In this document: one piece after another, positions 63,157 to 64,000 of the stretch
Layout: the number at the start of each line of letters is the position of its first letter
Position numbering within the stretch: position 1 is the first letter of the stretch
Assembly: GCA_025370845.1 (NCBI GenBank)
Contig: JAMXFF010000004.1
Coordinates: forward strand, 62,001-126,000
Length of the DNA: 64,000 bases
Direction of reading: 5' to 3'
DNA from: Laspinema palackyanum D2a
GTDB lineage: Bacteria > Cyanobacteriota > Cyanobacteriia > Cyanobacteriales > Laspinemataceae
The notes under the pieces: model-generated
Seen by the model: only the letters and a program-made list of their open reading frames with translations
Database searches by the model: none
What the model was told of the DNA's origin: nothing
Position numbers and translations under genes: made by a program

Positions 63157-63999
63157 TTAAACTGAAGGAGGATTCACCACCACTTTATCCAGCAATTTTT
63201 GCTGAGTAATGTAACCCAACTCATAACAATATCCCGGCAACACATCTAATTTCTGCCGGACTCGTTGACAAGCTCTGCTTCGTCCAAACTCCGTGGGTTT
63301 GCTCATCACCCAGTTGACATGAGCCTCTTTATTCAACGCTTTCCGGATTTTGACAATCTGCTTGATTAATTTCCGGGCTTTTTCCGCATCATCACTCTCT
63401 AAATACTCCCATTGACCGTAATTAGACACCGCATATTTATGGGCCTTGTCCAATAAATAATGCAGGGCTTTAAACAGCAATTTTAAGTCCGACTTCATCA
63501 GCATTTCCACCTTTAAAGTCTTCTGCATAATGTCCGTGGCGCTCATGGTAATAAATTTCTGTAAATCACAGAATTTGTATTCCAAAGCCGAAACCGCTTT
63601 ATAGATATCATCCAAGGTTCGGTCAATTTCATCGGAAATCAGTTGTTGTTGTTCGGGTAAAAAGAGAGTACCTTGGTGAGCGCGATAGGCGATTCCTTCT
63701 AATACCGGATAGTCACAAATCCCGGTTTTACGATATTCGGAAGTAAATCGAGCAATCAAGCGTTCCTCATACCGTTCTTCTTTTGAGGGGTTGGGGCGGT
63801 GGCGATTCAAGTTCATTTGGCGAATGGTTTCTAACCAGTCTCGAACTGCTGCCTCCACCTCGGGATTATGAGAAATTTTGGTGTTTCTCCCCCGCGCGTG
63901 AGCAACGGTAATATAACAAGCAGTGATACTCGTAATTGTAGAAAGAAAAAAGAAGAATAAAGAAAATCCCAGACGGGAAAAATTAAGAGCCCATAGATT
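63157..63999 (-). CDS. Hypothetical membrane-anchored helical protein, N-terminus off the edge
   Basis: The frame stays open from its stop at 63157 to the right window edge (280 codons visible), so the start is outside. Reading from the edge, NLWALNFSRLGFSLFFFFLS and TITSITACYITVAHARGR form a hydrophobic segment of about 25 residues, followed by a basic turn. The soluble part is helical and charged: EERYEERLIARFTSEYRKT, TLDDIYKAVSALEYKFCDL, MKSDLKLLFKALHYLLDKAH and ARKLIKQIVKIRKALNKEA. No family was recognised. A shorter version from an in-frame GTG at 63858 would miss the membrane segment. Confidence 0.6.
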   Translation of the reverse strand, partial: NLWALNFSRLGFSLFFFFLSTITSITACYITVAHARGRNTKISHNPEVEAAVRDWLETIRQMNLNRHRPNPSKEERYEERLIARFTSEYRKTGICDYPVLEGIAYRAHQGTLFLPEQQQLISDEIDRTLDDIYKAVSALEYKFCDLQKFITMSATDIMQKTLKVEMLMKSDLKLLFKALHYLLDKAHKYAVSNYGQWEYLESDDAEKARKLIKQIVKIRKALNKEAHVNWVMSKPTEFGRSRACQRVRQKLDVLPGYCYELGYITQQKLLDKVVVNPPSV

Positions 64000-64000
64000 C

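Overview
The window is a stretch of cyanobacterial chromosome, most likely from a filamentous Oscillatoriales-type organism (Oscillatoria/Laspinema/Arthrospira-like; the genus is inference). The octamer GCGATCGC (HIP1), a cyanobacterial hallmark, occurs throughout. Many genes belong to families largely confined to cyanobacteria and plastids: DUF3611, DUF3727, DUF751/Ycf33, DUF4327, DUF1995, DUF4330, DUF4336 and a Psb35-like photosystem II protein. No rRNA, convincing tRNA, CRISPR array or prophage was seen.

Layout. 1-15 kb: the end of a TPR protein, a PadR regulator, a Tic21/PIC1-like membrane protein, a RodZ-like HTH protein, a DUF3727 - mltG - yqeG - proB run on the plus strand, a phasin-like protein, then a minus-strand block with DUF4327, nagZ, rbfA, ycf33-like, an ADP-ribosylglycohydrolase and an orphan gene. 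15-23 kb: an orphan Dam-type methylase, a secreted metallophosphoesterase, a proline-rich membrane protein, nanE sitting between two inverted-repeat elements, and a hybrid histidine kinase whose receiver has lost its phosphoacceptor. 23-34 kb: the large cobN gene, a two-gene ATPase/TOPRIM module, a glycosyltransferase, a PPP-type phosphatase, DUF1995, a NupC transporter and a Rieske protein. 35-46 kb: DUF4330, an alpha/beta hydrolase, a second ATPase/TOPRIM-like pair, an armadillo-type membrane protein, moeA and cobO. 46-54 kb: a HerA-type ATPase, a GST, DUF4336, a PuuD-like hydrolase and a sugar porter. 54-64 kb: a decayed ISL3-like transposase, the Psb35-like gene, two paralogous HAMP-PAS sensor kinases, a candidate small RNA, a beta-barrel protein, and a gene that runs off the right edge.

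Working together. MltG and NagZ act on peptidoglycan synthesis and recycling. CobN and CobO are two steps of cobalamin synthesis, 17 kb apart. Three large sensor kinases have no adjacent response regulator. The two ATPase/TOPRIM pairs resemble known anti-phage architectures (OLD, PARIS, AbiL) and are the best candidates for an uncharacterised system. Two promoters carry a direct repeat matching the HLR1 motif of the high-light regulator RpaB: one drives the Psb35-like gene, the other an intergenic region that could be a small RNA.

Intergenic DNA is rich in dispersed repeats of at least four kinds: REP-like palindromes with a GTAG head and compensated stems, paired AGAAACCGGGTTTCT palindromes, elements with AGACCTCTTGC terminal repeats, and tandem GC-rich GGTCCCCTCCCC units.
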